DNA of 64,000 nucleotides, taken from NCBI RefSeq assembly GCF_049723235.1, contig NZ_JBNARB010000003.1, positions 1 through 64,000 of the forward strand, in the 5' to 3' direction. The number at the start of each line of letters is the position of its first letter. The stretch's first letter is position 1. The notes below the pieces were generated by a model. That model saw only the letters and a program-made list of their open reading frames with translations, had not been told where the DNA came from and ran no database searches. The position numbers and the translations under genes are program-made. Positions 1-8,228 of this stretch are shown piece after piece. The stretch is from Thermovenabulum sp049723235. GTDB taxonomy: Bacteria > Bacillota > Thermosediminibacteria > Thermosediminibacterales > Thermosediminibacteraceae.

Positions 1-63
1 CGTAGTTTCTTCCCATCTTTTTTGTTCTTCCTGTATCCTGCTAAGGGTTTCTTTGCCAAACAA
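1..63 (-). CDS. Methylmalonyl-CoA mutase, N-terminal 21 codons (partial)
   Basis: Only the first 21 codons are inside the window; the gene runs off the left edge. A TTG start at 61-63 follows a GGGAGGG ribosome site on the minus strand. The peptide begins L-F-G-K-E-T-L and ends R-W-E-E-T-T, the pattern of the large-subunit N-terminus of methylmalonyl-CoA mutase (typically M-F-D-K-E-K-L ... W-E-E-T). The enzyme interconverts succinyl-CoA and methylmalonyl-CoA with adenosylcobalamin. The adjacent CoA-transferase and transporter genes on the same strand fit a propionate/succinate pathway. The call rests on a short peptide plus context. Confidence 0.6.
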   Translation of the reverse strand, partial: MFGKETLSRIQEEQKRWEETT

Positions 64-110
64 GTTTTTTCCCTCCCATTTGCAAATTTTGAATATTAAA
101 TATTGCAGTG

Positions 111-155
111 AGGAATGGGTAACAGCTTTTAATAAAAATTCTGTTACCCATTCCT
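111..155. repeat. 15-bp perfect inverted repeat
   Basis: Arms 111-125 and 141-155 (AGGAATGGGTAACAG and its complement) are perfectly complementary with a 15-base loop. It lies between the exchanger gene and the mutase start, so it would form a hairpin in the leftward transcript. Neither strand has a clear T-run after it, so it is not a classical intrinsic terminator; it may be a processing, stabilising or protein-binding element. Confidence 0.7.
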
Positions 156-198
156 TCGTGTTCAATTACTATTAAAACTAAAAGCCAGAAATTATATA

Positions 199-1371
199 TT
201 ATGCACCTAAAACAGTATGGAGCAATATGGTCCATATTACCATGAAAAGAAGTGCTATGGGATATGTGGCACCATAACCGGTAGCAACCTCATCAGTTCC
301 AGTAGCTTCTATAGCCGCACCTAAACCGGGTGTGCTGGTCATTCCGCCACATATTGCTCCAGAAAGAAGTATCCAGTTAATCTTCCATATATACCTTCCA
401 ATTAAAAATCCTACTAATTCGGCAAATAAACCTGCTACAAATCCTATAACACAAAGTATCACACCTGTCTGTTTTACTACTTGTACCACACCGGCTCCGC
501 TATCAAGACCTACAATCGCAAGGAAAAACGCAAGACCAAGTTCTCTAAAATTTGCCAGAGTTTCCTTGGGCATTCTGGTATTTAAAGAACCTATTTTACC
601 GAAATATCCCAGTAAAAGTGCTGATATCAATACGCCACCTGTTGTTTCTAACTTTATAGGTGTTGCAATTCCTGGAATTCTGAAGGGTATACTTCCTATA
701 ATTATTCCCAATGCAAGTATTATACAATAACTTAAGAGATTGAATTTTTCTTTTACCTGGGTAGGCTCTGCCTTCGGGTTTTTATCTCCCTGTCCCCCCT
801 GCATCATTTCTATCCTATATTGTTCTAATTCCTTTTTTACATCTATCCGGAATATTAATGGAGCTAATTGAACAAAAAGTATAACAACTATTACGCCAAA
901 GGGGTAAGCTACTGCATGCCCAATAGTAATGTTTGGATTATTTTTCGTAGCTTCAAGAGCTGCTGCAAGGCCAGGTGAGCTTGTCAGTGCTCCAGTATAA
1001 GTTCCCGATACCAGATAAGGGTCAAGAGTACCCTGGTAAATCAAAGTAAGAATATAAGTTGCAAATGCTCCGGCAAAAGTTATTATAATTCCTAACAAAA
1101 CAAATTTAAGTCCGTATAGTTTTATTACCCTTCCTATATCCTTTGCCGCCAATAAGCCAACAGCTGATACAAATATTATTAAACTGAAGGTAAAAAGAAC
1201 CTTTTCAGGTTTATATCCGAGAGCCCCAAAAACGAGGCCCACAAAAAGTGCTCCCGATGTCTCAAGGCTTATACCCTTTACCTTGATTTTCCCTAAAATC
1301 AATCCAAGAGCAGTAACAACAAACAGGATGAAAAATTTATTGCCCATTACACTTTTAATAAACGCATCCAC
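199..1371 (-). CDS. AspT/YbjL-type (Asp-Al_Ex family) membrane exchanger
   Basis: A 390-residue very hydrophobic protein with two homologous halves. Each half carries the family signature: G-T-Y-T-G-A-L-T-S-S-P-G-L-A-A-A-L-E in the first and G-G-M-T-S-T-P-G-L-G-A-A-I-E in the second. The family includes the aspartate:alanine exchanger AspT. The RCK (TrkA_C) domains that sit between the halves of many members are absent, replaced by a short charged linker near residues 175-205. GTG start after AAGGAGGGG. It lies between a succinate-type CoA-transferase and methylmalonyl-CoA mutase, so a dicarboxylate such as succinate is a plausible substrate (inference). Confidence 0.8.
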   Translation of the reverse strand: MDAFIKSVMGNKFFILFVVTALGLILGKIKVKGISLETSGALFVGLVFGALGYKPEKVLFTFSLIIFVSAVGLLAAKDIGRVIKLYGLKFVLLGIIITFAGAFATYILTLIYQGTLDPYLVSGTYTGALTSSPGLAAALEATKNNPNITIGHAVAYPFGVIVVILFVQLAPLIFRIDVKKELEQYRIEMMQGGQGDKNPKAEPTQVKEKFNLLSYCIILALGIIIGSIPFRIPGIATPIKLETTGGVLISALLLGYFGKIGSLNTRMPKETLANFRELGLAFFLAIVGLDSGAGVVQVVKQTGVILCVIGFVAGLFAELVGFLIGRYIWKINWILLSGAICGGMTSTPGLGAAIEATGTDEVATGYGATYPIALLFMVIWTILLHTVLGA

Positions 1372-1420
1372 AGTTTCCCCTCCTTAAAATTTAAATTAAA
1401 GATTTTAAAAAATACAAGCT

Positions 1421-2929
1421 TTATAATATTGAATTCATCCTCCCTTCTTTCATAAATTTTATATGCCAGGAAAAAGCTTCTTCAAGAATATGCGGAGTAT
1501 GGGTTAAACCTGCTTTTTCTATCGCCTTATTGAAGTATTCCATTAAAGCATCTTTATAATCAGGATGTGCACATTTTTTAATAATCTCCTTGGCCCTTTC
1601 CTTAGGACTTAATCCCCTTAAATCAGCAAGGCCTTGTTCTGTAACGACAACCATTACATCATGCTCAGTGTGGTCTACATGAGAAACCATCGGTACTATG
1701 CAGGAAATCGCCCCGTTCTTTGCAGTAGAAGGAGTAGCAAATATGGATATATATGCATTTCTTGTAAAATCCCCTGAACCTCCGATGCCGTTCATCATCT
1801 TTGTCCCCATGATATGAGTTGAATTGACATGTCCATAAATATCCACTTCAATAGCCGTATTCATTGCTATAACACCAAGACGCCTTATTATTTCAGGATT
1901 ATTACTTATTTCCTGCGGCCGGAGTATGATTTTCTTTCTGTAAAAATCAATATTCTTGTAGAATCTATCAAGGCCTTCTTCCGAGGGAGTAACAGAAGTG
2001 CCGGAAGCAATTACCATTTTCCCGCTGTCCAAAAGGTCAAAAACCGCGTCCTGAATTACTTCTGAATAGAATTCCAGTCCTTCAAAAGGTGAATCCAATA
2101 GGCCTTTTAAAACTGCATTAGCTATATTCCCTACGCCTGACTGGAGAGGAAGCAGGTTTTTCGGGAGCCTTCCCTTTTTAACCTCATTTTCTAAAAAATC
2201 TATAAGATGTTCGGATATTTTTTTAGACGTCTCGTCAACAGGTGAAAGAGGTCTTACACTGTCCTTTCTATTGGTAAGGACGATAGCAGCGATTTTATCA
2301 GGGTTGCACGGTATATAATCTTTCCCAATTCTCTGATCTACCCTGGTTAAAGGAATAGGTTTTCTATCAGGTGGATTTTCCGGTGTATAAATATCATGCA
2401 TACCCTCAAGTTCTAAAGGATGACTTTCATTCAACTCAATTATCACCTTTTCCGCCATTTCCACAAAAACAGGGCTGTTGCCCAGAGAAGTAGCTGGAAC
2501 TATACCCCCATCCTCCCTAATGGCAACAGCTTCTATAATTGCTACATCAATCTTCCCAAGAAAACCATATCTTATCATCTGCGGCATATGGCTAAGATGA
2601 AGGTCCACAAATTCTATTTTTCCAGAATTAATGGCATTTCTTATACTTTCATTGGTCTGATAAGGAATTCTTTTTGCTATTGCATTGGCCCTTGAAAGAG
2701 TCCCGTCAAGCTCGTCACCTACAGAAGCACCTGTATAAAGTATTATTTTTAAATTTTCCCTCTCCGCTCTTTTTGCAATTGCCATCGGTACTTCTTTTGG
2801 GTAACCGGAGGGAGTAAATCCACTGGTTGCTACTGTCATACCATTCTTAATTAAATTGGCCGCTTCGTCTGCACTCATAATTCTGTCTTTTAACGTTGGC
2901 AGACGCAATCTCTCTCTCGAAACATTCAT
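1421..2929 (-). CDS. Acetyl-CoA hydrolase / succinate (propionate) CoA-transferase
   Basis: A 502-residue cytoplasmic CoA-transferase of the ACH1/Cat1/ScpC/AarC family, which moves CoA between acetyl- or propionyl-CoA and succinate. Diagnostic stretches are Q-S-G-V-G-N-I-A-N-A-V, the S-E-V-I-Q-D block carrying the Glu that forms the glutamyl-CoA intermediate in characterised members, and the G-T-K-M-M-N-G-I-G-G-S-G-D-F-T-R-N block followed by H-V-D-H-T-E-H-D-V. An upstream in-frame GTG at 2941 overlaps the ribosome site GAGGTGAT, so the ATG at 2929 is chosen. Next to methylmalonyl-CoA mutase it would supply succinyl-CoA or release propionate. A strong hairpin-terminator lies immediately upstream. 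Confidence 0.9.
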   Translation of the reverse strand: MNVSRERLRLPTLKDRIMSADEAANLIKNGMTVATSGFTPSGYPKEVPMAIAKRAERENLKIILYTGASVGDELDGTLSRANAIAKRIPYQTNESIRNAINSGKIEFVDLHLSHMPQMIRYGFLGKIDVAIIEAVAIREDGGIVPATSLGNSPVFVEMAEKVIIELNESHPLELEGMHDIYTPENPPDRKPIPLTRVDQRIGKDYIPCNPDKIAAIVLTNRKDSVRPLSPVDETSKKISEHLIDFLENEVKKGRLPKNLLPLQSGVGNIANAVLKGLLDSPFEGLEFYSEVIQDAVFDLLDSGKMVIASGTSVTPSEEGLDRFYKNIDFYRKKIILRPQEISNNPEIIRRLGVIAMNTAIEVDIYGHVNSTHIMGTKMMNGIGGSGDFTRNAYISIFATPSTAKNGAISCIVPMVSHVDHTEHDVMVVVTEQGLADLRGLSPKERAKEIIKKCAHPDYKDALMEYFNKAIEKAGLTHTPHILEEAFSWHIKFMKEGRMNSIL

Positions 2930-2954
2930 AAAAATTATCACCTCGCTGTTTTTT

Positions 2955-3003
2955 TATAAAATAAAAACGGCCTAAGACAGCAAAATATCGCTATCTTAGG
3001 CCG
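2955..3003 (-). terminator. Hairpin terminator/attenuator before CoA-transferase
   Basis: Minus-strand stem CGGCCTAAGATAGC (3003-2990) pairs with GCTGTCTTAGGCCG (2981-2968; one G-U pair) with an 8-base loop, followed by TTTTTATTTTAT. It ends about 25 bases before the transferase ribosome site. That leaves no room for a promoter between it and the gene, so transcription must pass it. Confidence 0.8.
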
Positions 3004-3060
3004 CACATTACCTGCTTTTATGATAAAAGTTATTTTCTATCATCCACAGGTAAATGGCCC
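3004..3060 (-). promoter_or_regulatory. Putative antiterminator leader RNA
   Basis: On the minus strand TTACCTG and CAGGTAA (plus 3047-3053 and 3008-3014) enclose a second helix ATGAT/ATCAT (3039-3043, 3020-3024). Outside this hairpin, GGCC at 3056-3059 can pair with the GGCC at 2999-3002 in the 5' arm of the terminator. The two structures are mutually exclusive, as in an attenuator. No known riboswitch class was recognised. Structure is inferred by eye. Confidence 0.4.
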
Positions 3061-3089
3061 TCTTATTTTATTAAATTTATTTTAAGAAA

Positions 3090-3431
3090 TTATTCATCCT
3101 TGCTTTCAATATTTTTTAAATAGTTCTTATATCTTAGCTGACATATTTTCAAAGCTGTTATTATAGATTTTTTAGCAGTGCCTAAGTATTGCCTTTCAAA
3201 TATATTGATTATTTCATCAATTTTATTGAGATTTTTTCCTATTACAGCATCTCTAAAAAATTGTTTGGCAACGGATGTGGCAAGTGTAATATCTGCATCA
3301 ATTATTTCGGCATTTTCTTTATTAATTCGAAGTGCTATACCCACTACATCGTAAAGCTTATACGCAGTCGTTTCTTCTGGAAGTTTAGCATATCCTGTTA
3401 TTAAAATTTCAGATTGATTTACCCTATTCAT
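3090..3431 (-). CDS. DUF3870 family protein
   Basis: A 113-residue soluble protein matching the DUF3870 pattern: an N-terminal I-L-I-T-G-Y-A-K-L-P strand, a central V-V-G-I-A-L-R-I block followed by E-I-I-D-A-D, and a C-terminal R-Q-Y-L-G-T-A-K-K-S-I-I-T-A motif. The function is unknown. It is first in the leftward group with CoA-transferase, exchanger and methylmalonyl-CoA mutase, so a link to acyl-CoA metabolism is possible, but a terminator separates it from the transferase. Confidence 0.7.
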   Translation of the reverse strand: MNRVNQSEILITGYAKLPEETTAYKLYDVVGIALRINKENAEIIDADITLATSVAKQFFRDAVIGKNLNKIDEIINIFERQYLGTAKKSIITALKICQLRYKNYLKNIESKDE

Positions 3432-3539
3432 ACCAACACCCTGTATATTTGTGATAAGTATAACTTTATCTTTTATATATTATTTCGATAAAAATATAAA
3501 ATTTCCTTCTTATTTTTTTATGTATACAATATTTTTTAG

Positions 3540-3569
3540 TTTTCAAAAACATAAGTTTTTTAATATAAT
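3540..3569 (+). promoter_or_regulatory. Possible promoter for the sirtuin gene
   Basis: TATAAT at 3564-3569 with a weak -35 TTTTCA at 3540-3545 (18-base spacer), about 50 bases before the start codon. The -10 is perfect but the -35 is poor. Confidence 0.4.
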
Positions 3570-3617
3570 ATATTTAGCAATTTTTCACCAATTTTGAGAC
3601 TTAAAGGAAGGGATTTT

Positions 3618-4385
3618 ATGTTAAGGAATACCCAAGATATTCTTGAAAAAATAAATATTTTAAAAAACCTGCTACTAAATAACAATAAAAATAATGTATT
3701 AACGGGGGCCGGAATTAGCACCGAAAGCGGTATCCCCGATTACAGGAGCAAGGGCACGGGGCTCTGGGAAAAATTTGACCCTATGAAATACGTCAGTGTA
3801 ACAGCACTTATGACGGATCCAAAAAAGTTCTTTGATTTTAATATACCCACCTGGACAAAATACGTTAATGCACAACCAAATATTGCTCATAAGGTAATAG
3901 CAAAACTTGAGGAAATGGGATACATACAAACAGTAATCACTCAAAATATCGATGGTTTACATATTAAAGCTGGTTCAAAAAGGGTAAGAGAAGTGCACGG
4001 GCATTTAAGGACTTGTCATTGTATGGAATGCAATAGAACCTATCCCTTTGAAGAAATGGCTAACCAATATTTCGCCGGAAAAAATCCTCCTCACTGCAGT
4101 TACTGTAATGGTATGCTCAGGCCTGACGTGGTTTTGTTTGAAGACCCCATGGGAAAGGATTATTTAAAAGCCCTTGAGGATATGGAAGGATGTGAACTTT
4201 TAGTAGTGGTAGGGAGCAGCCTTCAGGTTTACCCTGTAGCGGACCTTCCTTCCTTTGCAAAAAAATTGGCCATCATCAACAAAGAGGAAACCCCCTGGGA
4301 TAGGTATGCAGACCTTGTAATTCATGAATCCATAGGAGAGGTGTTTAGACATCTTGCAGATATAATGCAAATTAATGTCAATTGA
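3618..4385 (+). CDS. cobB: Sirtuin NAD-dependent protein deacylase (CobB/SIR2)
   Basis: A 255-residue SIR2-family enzyme that removes acetyl or acyl groups from lysines using NAD. Visible motifs: G-A-G-I-S at 30-34, T-Q-N-I-D-G-L-H at 108-115, catalytic His in V-H-G-H near 127, zinc cysteines C135-x2-C138 and C160-x2-C163, and G-S-S-L in the NAD pocket. An in-frame TTG at 3594 is upstream, but AAGGAAGGG lies just before the ATG at 3618, which is chosen. Acetyl-CoA synthetases are common bacterial sirtuin substrates; any link to the neighbouring CoA-transferases is inference. Its 3' end converges on sfsA. Confidence 0.93.
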   Translation: MLRNTQDILEKINILKNLLLNNNKNNVLTGAGISTESGIPDYRSKGTGLWEKFDPMKYVSVTALMTDPKKFFDFNIPTWTKYVNAQPNIAHKVIAKLEEMGYIQTVITQNIDGLHIKAGSKRVREVHGHLRTCHCMECNRTYPFEEMANQYFAGKNPPHCSYCNGMLRPDVVLFEDPMGKDYLKALEDMEGCELLVVVGSSLQVYPVADLPSFAKKLAIINKEETPWDRYADLVIHESIGEVFRHLADIMQINVN

Positions 4386-4397
4386 TATAATAAAGTT

Positions 4398-5093
4398 TTA
4401 TAGCAAAACCTTAATTTTTTCCTTGATTTTTATATTATCCACTTTTACTTCACAGTTAAAAGCAAATATATCAACACCGGCATTCCGAGCCTTGATTAGT
4501 TCTTCAGAAAAAACTTTATCCATTTCCCGGTTAGGGCGAAAAATCTCAGCATCTTCCCTTTGCACAATAAAAAGGACACCGGCAGAGTAACCTTCTTTTT
4601 TGGCTTCAATCAAATGTTTTAAATGTTTTGTTCCCCTTACTGTCGGTGCATCCGGAAAAAAAGCCACCGCATTCTTTACAAGGGTTACCCCTTTAACTTC
4701 CAAAAAATAATCTATGCGTTCGGAATTACCCAGTCCTATATCAAAACGGCTATCTTTAAATCTGACTTCCGTTTTTAAATTTATATACTCTTCAAAAAAG
4801 GGAGCAAGAGCTCCCCGTTTTATTTCTTCAACGGCAAGTTTTGAAGGAATTGAGGAATCAACAGAAATTAAATTTAAATCCTTTTTGACAAATATTAAAT
4901 CATATTTATGCTTCCTATTTTCATTTTTTGATTCAAGCAGTATAACTTCCGCCCCCGGTATAAATAGTTCTTTTAGCCTCCCGCTATTTGGAACGTGAAC
5001 GGTAATCTCTTTTTCGTTTAATAAAACTTGCGCCTCAAATCGATTCAGCCTTTTTACAAAAATCGCTTCAATTTTTTCGCCCTCTATTTTCAT
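4398..5093 (-). CDS. sfsA: SfsA family protein (sugar fermentation stimulation)
   Basis: A 231-residue protein of normal SfsA length. Family hallmarks include F-x-x-R-x-N-R-F near the N-terminus, V-H-V-P-N-S-G-R-L-K-E-L, the P-S-K-L-A-V-E-E block, R-x-D-x-x-L-G followed by the Y-F-L-E-V-K-G-V-T-L nuclease-like core, and F-P-D-A-P-T-V-R-G-x-K-H-L. E. coli SfsA binds DNA and affects maltose genes; the D/E-x-K core resembles restriction-type nucleases. Biochemical role is not settled. It follows the membrane protein gene at 5104-5799 by about 10 bases, so the two are probably co-transcribed. Confidence 0.92.
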   Translation of the reverse strand: MKIEGEKIEAIFVKRLNRFEAQVLLNEKEITVHVPNSGRLKELFIPGAEVILLESKNENRKHKYDLIFVKKDLNLISVDSSIPSKLAVEEIKRGALAPFFEEYINLKTEVRFKDSRFDIGLGNSERIDYFLEVKGVTLVKNAVAFFPDAPTVRGTKHLKHLIEAKKEGYSAGVLFIVQREDAEIFRPNREMDKVFSEELIKARNAGVDIFAFNCEVKVDNIKIKEKIKVLL

Positions 5094-5103
5094 ATTCTTC
5101 TCC

Positions 5104-5799
5104 TTATAAAAATAATCTAAAGCCCCTTTTTATATCGGCGGTTTTTATAAAATAAGTCCTGTTAGGGTTTAAAAAGAATTCAAAAGGAAAACCAAGCCCC
5201 TGTCCGTATATATCAAGAATTTCCACATCCTCCACATCGGGATGAGTGGTGAAAAACTTTTGGAGCATGATCCCAAAAGGTTTTGCCAGAATATTTGCAA
5301 AAAGAAAAGCTACTAATATATTTAATAAACTAAAGTGTTTATAAAAGATTAATACAATAACAAAAGCAAGAGAAAATAAAAAATTGGCGGCAGCAATAGA
5401 AGTTCCGCATCGTGGGTGCAGTGCTAAACTTATTTCTCCCCGTCTCATCCTTAAAAGGCCTTCCCGGGCTGCATCTAAAATTTCGTAAGGAGGGGGAAGG
5501 TCCGGCCCCGATAGGGTAAAACCATTGGAATAAGCAAGCCCGCCTATTCTTAAATTTCGCCCATATCTTTCTTCCAGCACATTTACAGTGGCATGCTCTA
5601 AGCTGTGATTTTTTCTTACCCTTTTATCCGCGGCAATTTTTATTATCTGCCAGGGTATTGTTATAACATTATAAAAAGAGTTAAAAATTAAAACATAGGG
5701 CAGTAAAAATAATGAACCTATTATAAAAAATATCAGAAAGGGAAGTATCAGATACGGGAAGAAAAAAAATATTAACAAAAGCATTAATAAAAAGGGCAT
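5104..5799 (-). CDS. DUF6391-like membrane protein
   Basis: A 231-residue protein with a strongly hydrophobic N-terminus (about residues 1-50, probably two membrane segments), a soluble stretch with R-K-N-H-S-L-E-H-A-T-V-N-V-L-E-E-R-Y-G, and a further hydrophobic pair near residues 135-180. The N-H-x-L-E-H-A-T motif is typical of a conserved membrane family annotated DUF6391. Repeated His/Glu residues suggest metal binding but this is not shown. Function unknown. It is probably transcribed with sfsA. Confidence 0.6.
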   Translation of the reverse strand: MPFLLMLLLIFFFFPYLILPFLIFFIIGSLFLLPYVLIFNSFYNVITIPWQIIKIAADKRVRKNHSLEHATVNVLEERYGRNLRIGGLAYSNGFTLSGPDLPPPYEILDAAREGLLRMRRGEISLALHPRCGTSIAAANFLFSLAFVIVLIFYKHFSLLNILVAFLFANILAKPFGIMLQKFFTTHPDVEDVEILDIYGQGLGFPFEFFLNPNRTYFIKTADIKRGFRLFL

Positions 5800-5897
5800 A
5801 TTATTACCTTCCTTTTTCTAAATTTAAATTTATTTTTTATACCTAATAATCATTTTATAAAATTTGCTTTGTTTTTGCTATACCTGTGAATTAAACT

Positions 5898-5926
5898 TAA
5901 TAAAAATGGGTGCGTTTTTTGCACCC
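5898..5926 (-). terminator. Intrinsic terminator of symporter/CoA-transferase operon
   Basis: Minus-strand GGGTGC (5926-5921) pairs with GCACCC (5913-5908) around an A-rich loop, followed by ATTTTTATT. It directly abuts the stop codon at 5927. Confidence 0.8.
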
Positions 5927-6802
5927 TTATTCTTTTCTTTTTGGTTTTCTTCCCAGGTAAATTCTTTCCGGATCCACCTTCATCCTTAAAATCATTAACT
6001 CTTCTTCCGTAGGTGGCTCCATAACTCTGCATCTTGAAATATCAAGATCAAATCCCGTATTCTGTTTTACAAATTCCGGGTCGATTCCCGGATAAATTTC
6101 GTCAAGGTAAAGTATACCCGTTTCGGGATCGGGTTTCATTTTGCAAAGGTCGGTGACCACTACCAAATCTCCGCCCCTGAAAAGCCCGTAATCGAATCTC
6201 GTCTCCCCTTTTGGCCCCCTCATTCCCGCCGGTGTAGTTAAATATTGGACCTTCTCGGGGAGGCGCCTTTTCTCGTGGACCATCATGGCGATTATCTTAT
6301 CCGCTAAGCTGGCTATACTGTTTGCCCCTCCACTCCCTGTAAACCTTACATCCGGTCCTCTTCCCGTTTCGGAAACCCCTTTAGGCCAGTAGCTACCTAT
6401 TGCTGTTGAATTAAGGTTACCGTATTTATCGCATTCAGCTGCTCCGAGAACTCCGAGGGTACAGTATCCCCTTGCCGCTAAGGTTCCGAAAGCATCTACA
6501 AGAGTGGAAAGGGTAGATGCCTGATAGCACGCTCGGGGGTCCGCAACGGAAACGGGTATATGTTCAATTTTAGGACCTACCGTGCCCGCTTCCAGGATTA
6601 TTGTCATATTAGGAGCATGGGTATGCTGGGCAAGCATAGCGGCAAGAAGGGGTAATCCTGTCCCTACAAACGCAAAGGCCTCGTCGGGCATTTCCCTTGC
6701 CGTTGCCACAGCCAAAAGTTCCATATAGGTGTATTTATCTTTTTCCAGACCCATTTTTATTAAGTATTCTTCATATTCCTTAACATTTATATCTAAAGGC
6801 AT
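5927..6802 (-). CDS. CoA-transferase beta subunit (GctB-like)
   Basis: A 291-residue class I CoA-transferase subunit. The I-I-L-E-A-G-T-V-G-P stretch (Glu about 71) is where the catalytic glutamate of the S-E-x-G motif lies in family members. G-x-x-D-V-R-F-T-G-S-G-G-A-N-S-I-A and G-P-K-G-E-T-R-F-D-Y-G-L are further conserved blocks. It pairs with the alpha subunit 15 bases upstream to form a glutaconate-CoA-transferase-type heteromer that activates a carboxylic acid by moving CoA from a donor. The substrate cannot be told from sequence. Last gene of a four-gene operon starting with a sodium:solute symporter. Confidence 0.85.
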   Translation of the reverse strand: MPLDINVKEYEEYLIKMGLEKDKYTYMELLAVATAREMPDEAFAFVGTGLPLLAAMLAQHTHAPNMTIILEAGTVGPKIEHIPVSVADPRACYQASTLSTLVDAFGTLAARGYCTLGVLGAAECDKYGNLNSTAIGSYWPKGVSETGRGPDVRFTGSGGANSIASLADKIIAMMVHEKRRLPEKVQYLTTPAGMRGPKGETRFDYGLFRGGDLVVVTDLCKMKPDPETGILYLDEIYPGIDPEFVKQNTGFDLDISRCRVMEPPTEEELMILRMKVDPERIYLGRKPKRKE

Positions 6803-6817
6803 TTTTTCACCCTTCCC

Positions 6818-7939
6818 TCAATTGAATCTGTCAAGGTTCGGATTATAGTGGTATTTAGGATCGGTTCTCAATGAAAAAAGTTTTTTAATTCCTACCTTAT
6901 TATATAAGTAATCCCAATCATCCTTGGTTTCCTTTACATGCTTTTCCCAGAATTCCTTTACTTTTTCCTTTGGCTGATGATTAACCTCTTTTACGTAATT
7001 CTTAAACCACGAATAATCGTAATCATAGTAATTGGGAACGGCACTGGGGTAAGCACCGAAGGGTTGTTCCACAATAGCATGTACAAAATGAGCAGCTATC
7101 TGGTTATGTTCCGGAACGGCTCTTAACTCTTCCGGCGGACATATTCTTTCACATTCGACAATTAAAATCCTTCCGCAAAGGGATTGATCCAGGTCCGGAC
7201 CTATAAGTCCTTCTATTCTTACGGTGCCGTCGAGAGCAACTCTCTGAGCCCTTACTACACATACTTCGGGCATTAAAGGTGGTACAAGGGCTACCTTAAC
7301 TCCTTCTTTTCCGGTATACTTTTTCGAATTTATCTTGCCATCTCTGTAAGCATTAGTCTTATTTACGCAAGAATCTTCCCCGCTTAAAAACCTTCTGGGT
7401 CTTAACCCAAATCCCTCAAAGGGGTCGTCTATAATTTCATATTTTTTGGGAGGTATTCCGGGGTGAATAAACTCTCCGTTTTCCTTCTTGCCTCTTAGCC
7501 CGGCTTTTTTGAATGTATCGTATTCGATAAGATCGCTGCCAATATCGCCAAGACAGGGCATAAAAGGAAGTCCCAATCTTCCTGCTAAAGTCCTCTGAGC
7601 AAAGCTCCAGTTACTGTAATCTTCTATAAGTTCGATTTCTCCCGATTCAATGGCCTGCCTTATAGCATAAGCAACGGGCATGCCACCTTCCAGGCCTAAG
7701 TAAGTGGTTTCGAGCCACTTGATTAATCCCGCTCCAGCCAGCATTTCTTCAACCAGTGTTCCACCGTTCATGGTAACAAAAAGGTTGTCTATTCCCTGCC
7801 TTACAATCTCCCTGGCAATTGTCATAGGTCTCCTTAATATCGTAAATCCGCCAAAGGCTATGTGGGTTCCCGGCTTAATAAACCTTTCAACAGCCTCTTT
7901 TGCGGTCATAACCTTGTTTTTAAGTTCGGAGTTGCTCAT
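6818..7939 (-). CDS. CoA-transferase alpha subunit (GctA-like)
   Basis: A 373-residue class I CoA-transferase alpha subunit. The N-terminal M-T-A-K-E-A-V, G-T-H-I-A-F-G-G-F and I-A-R-E-I-V-R-Q blocks form the CoA-binding fold; P-F-M-P-C-L-G-D-I-G-S-D is also conserved. The C-terminus is long, with an aromatic-rich Y-D-Y-D-Y-S-W-F region, so it resembles GctA rather than the short acetoacetate CoA-transferases. It works with the beta subunit encoded directly downstream. The symporter in the same operon suggests import of the acid to be activated. Confidence 0.85.
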   Translation of the reverse strand: MSNSELKNKVMTAKEAVERFIKPGTHIAFGGFTILRRPMTIAREIVRQGIDNLFVTMNGGTLVEEMLAGAGLIKWLETTYLGLEGGMPVAYAIRQAIESGEIELIEDYSNWSFAQRTLAGRLGLPFMPCLGDIGSDLIEYDTFKKAGLRGKKENGEFIHPGIPPKKYEIIDDPFEGFGLRPRRFLSGEDSCVNKTNAYRDGKINSKKYTGKEGVKVALVPPLMPEVCVVRAQRVALDGTVRIEGLIGPDLDQSLCGRILIVECERICPPEELRAVPEHNQIAAHFVHAIVEQPFGAYPSAVPNYYDYDYSWFKNYVKEVNHQPKEKVKEFWEKHVKETKDDWDYLYNKVGIKKLFSLRTDPKYHYNPNLDRFN

Positions 7940-7943
7940 AATC

Positions 7944-8201
7944 TTACTCCTCCTTTAGTAAAGGAATAACTTCCTTTAGTTTCTCCGATAAAAGTTGTAA
8001 GAATTTTACTTTTTCATCAAGGTATAAAATAGAATTTTCCAGTTCTTTTTTCAAACACTCTCTTTCTTCTCCTTTTATACCTTGGCTTTCTTTAAAAAAT
8101 TCATCATATCTTTCAAGAGCCTGTTTTGAAAGGATTTCTGCTTCCAGCAGACTGTTATTGCAGGCATTTAAAAGCCATATATAGTTCATTAGATTTTTCA
8201 T
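7944..8201 (-). CDS. Small coiled-coil protein of CoA-transferase operon
   Basis: An 85-residue acidic/basic helical protein with heptad-like spacing of Leu (L-E-A-E-I-L-S ... L-Y-L-D-E-K-V-K-F-L-Q-L-L-S-E-K-L) and no membrane segment. No family recognised. It starts 27 bases after the symporter stop and ends 4 bases before the CoA-transferase alpha start, so it belongs to this operon. An accessory or regulatory role for transporter or enzyme is possible but unproven. Confidence 0.7.
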   Translation of the reverse strand: MKNLMNYIWLLNACNNSLLEAEILSKQALERYDEFFKESQGIKGEERECLKKELENSILYLDEKVKFLQLLSEKLKEVIPLLKEE

Positions 8202-8228
8202 TATAATTCCCCCTGATCCAGTTGTATT

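Noticed and set aside
111..155. Inverted repeat as intrinsic terminator
   Set aside because: No T-run on either strand; listed as a repeat only.
5850..6032. 60-codon frame at the end of the CoA-transferase beta gene
   Set aside because: Out-of-frame shadow of the gene, running through the terminator; no ribosome site.
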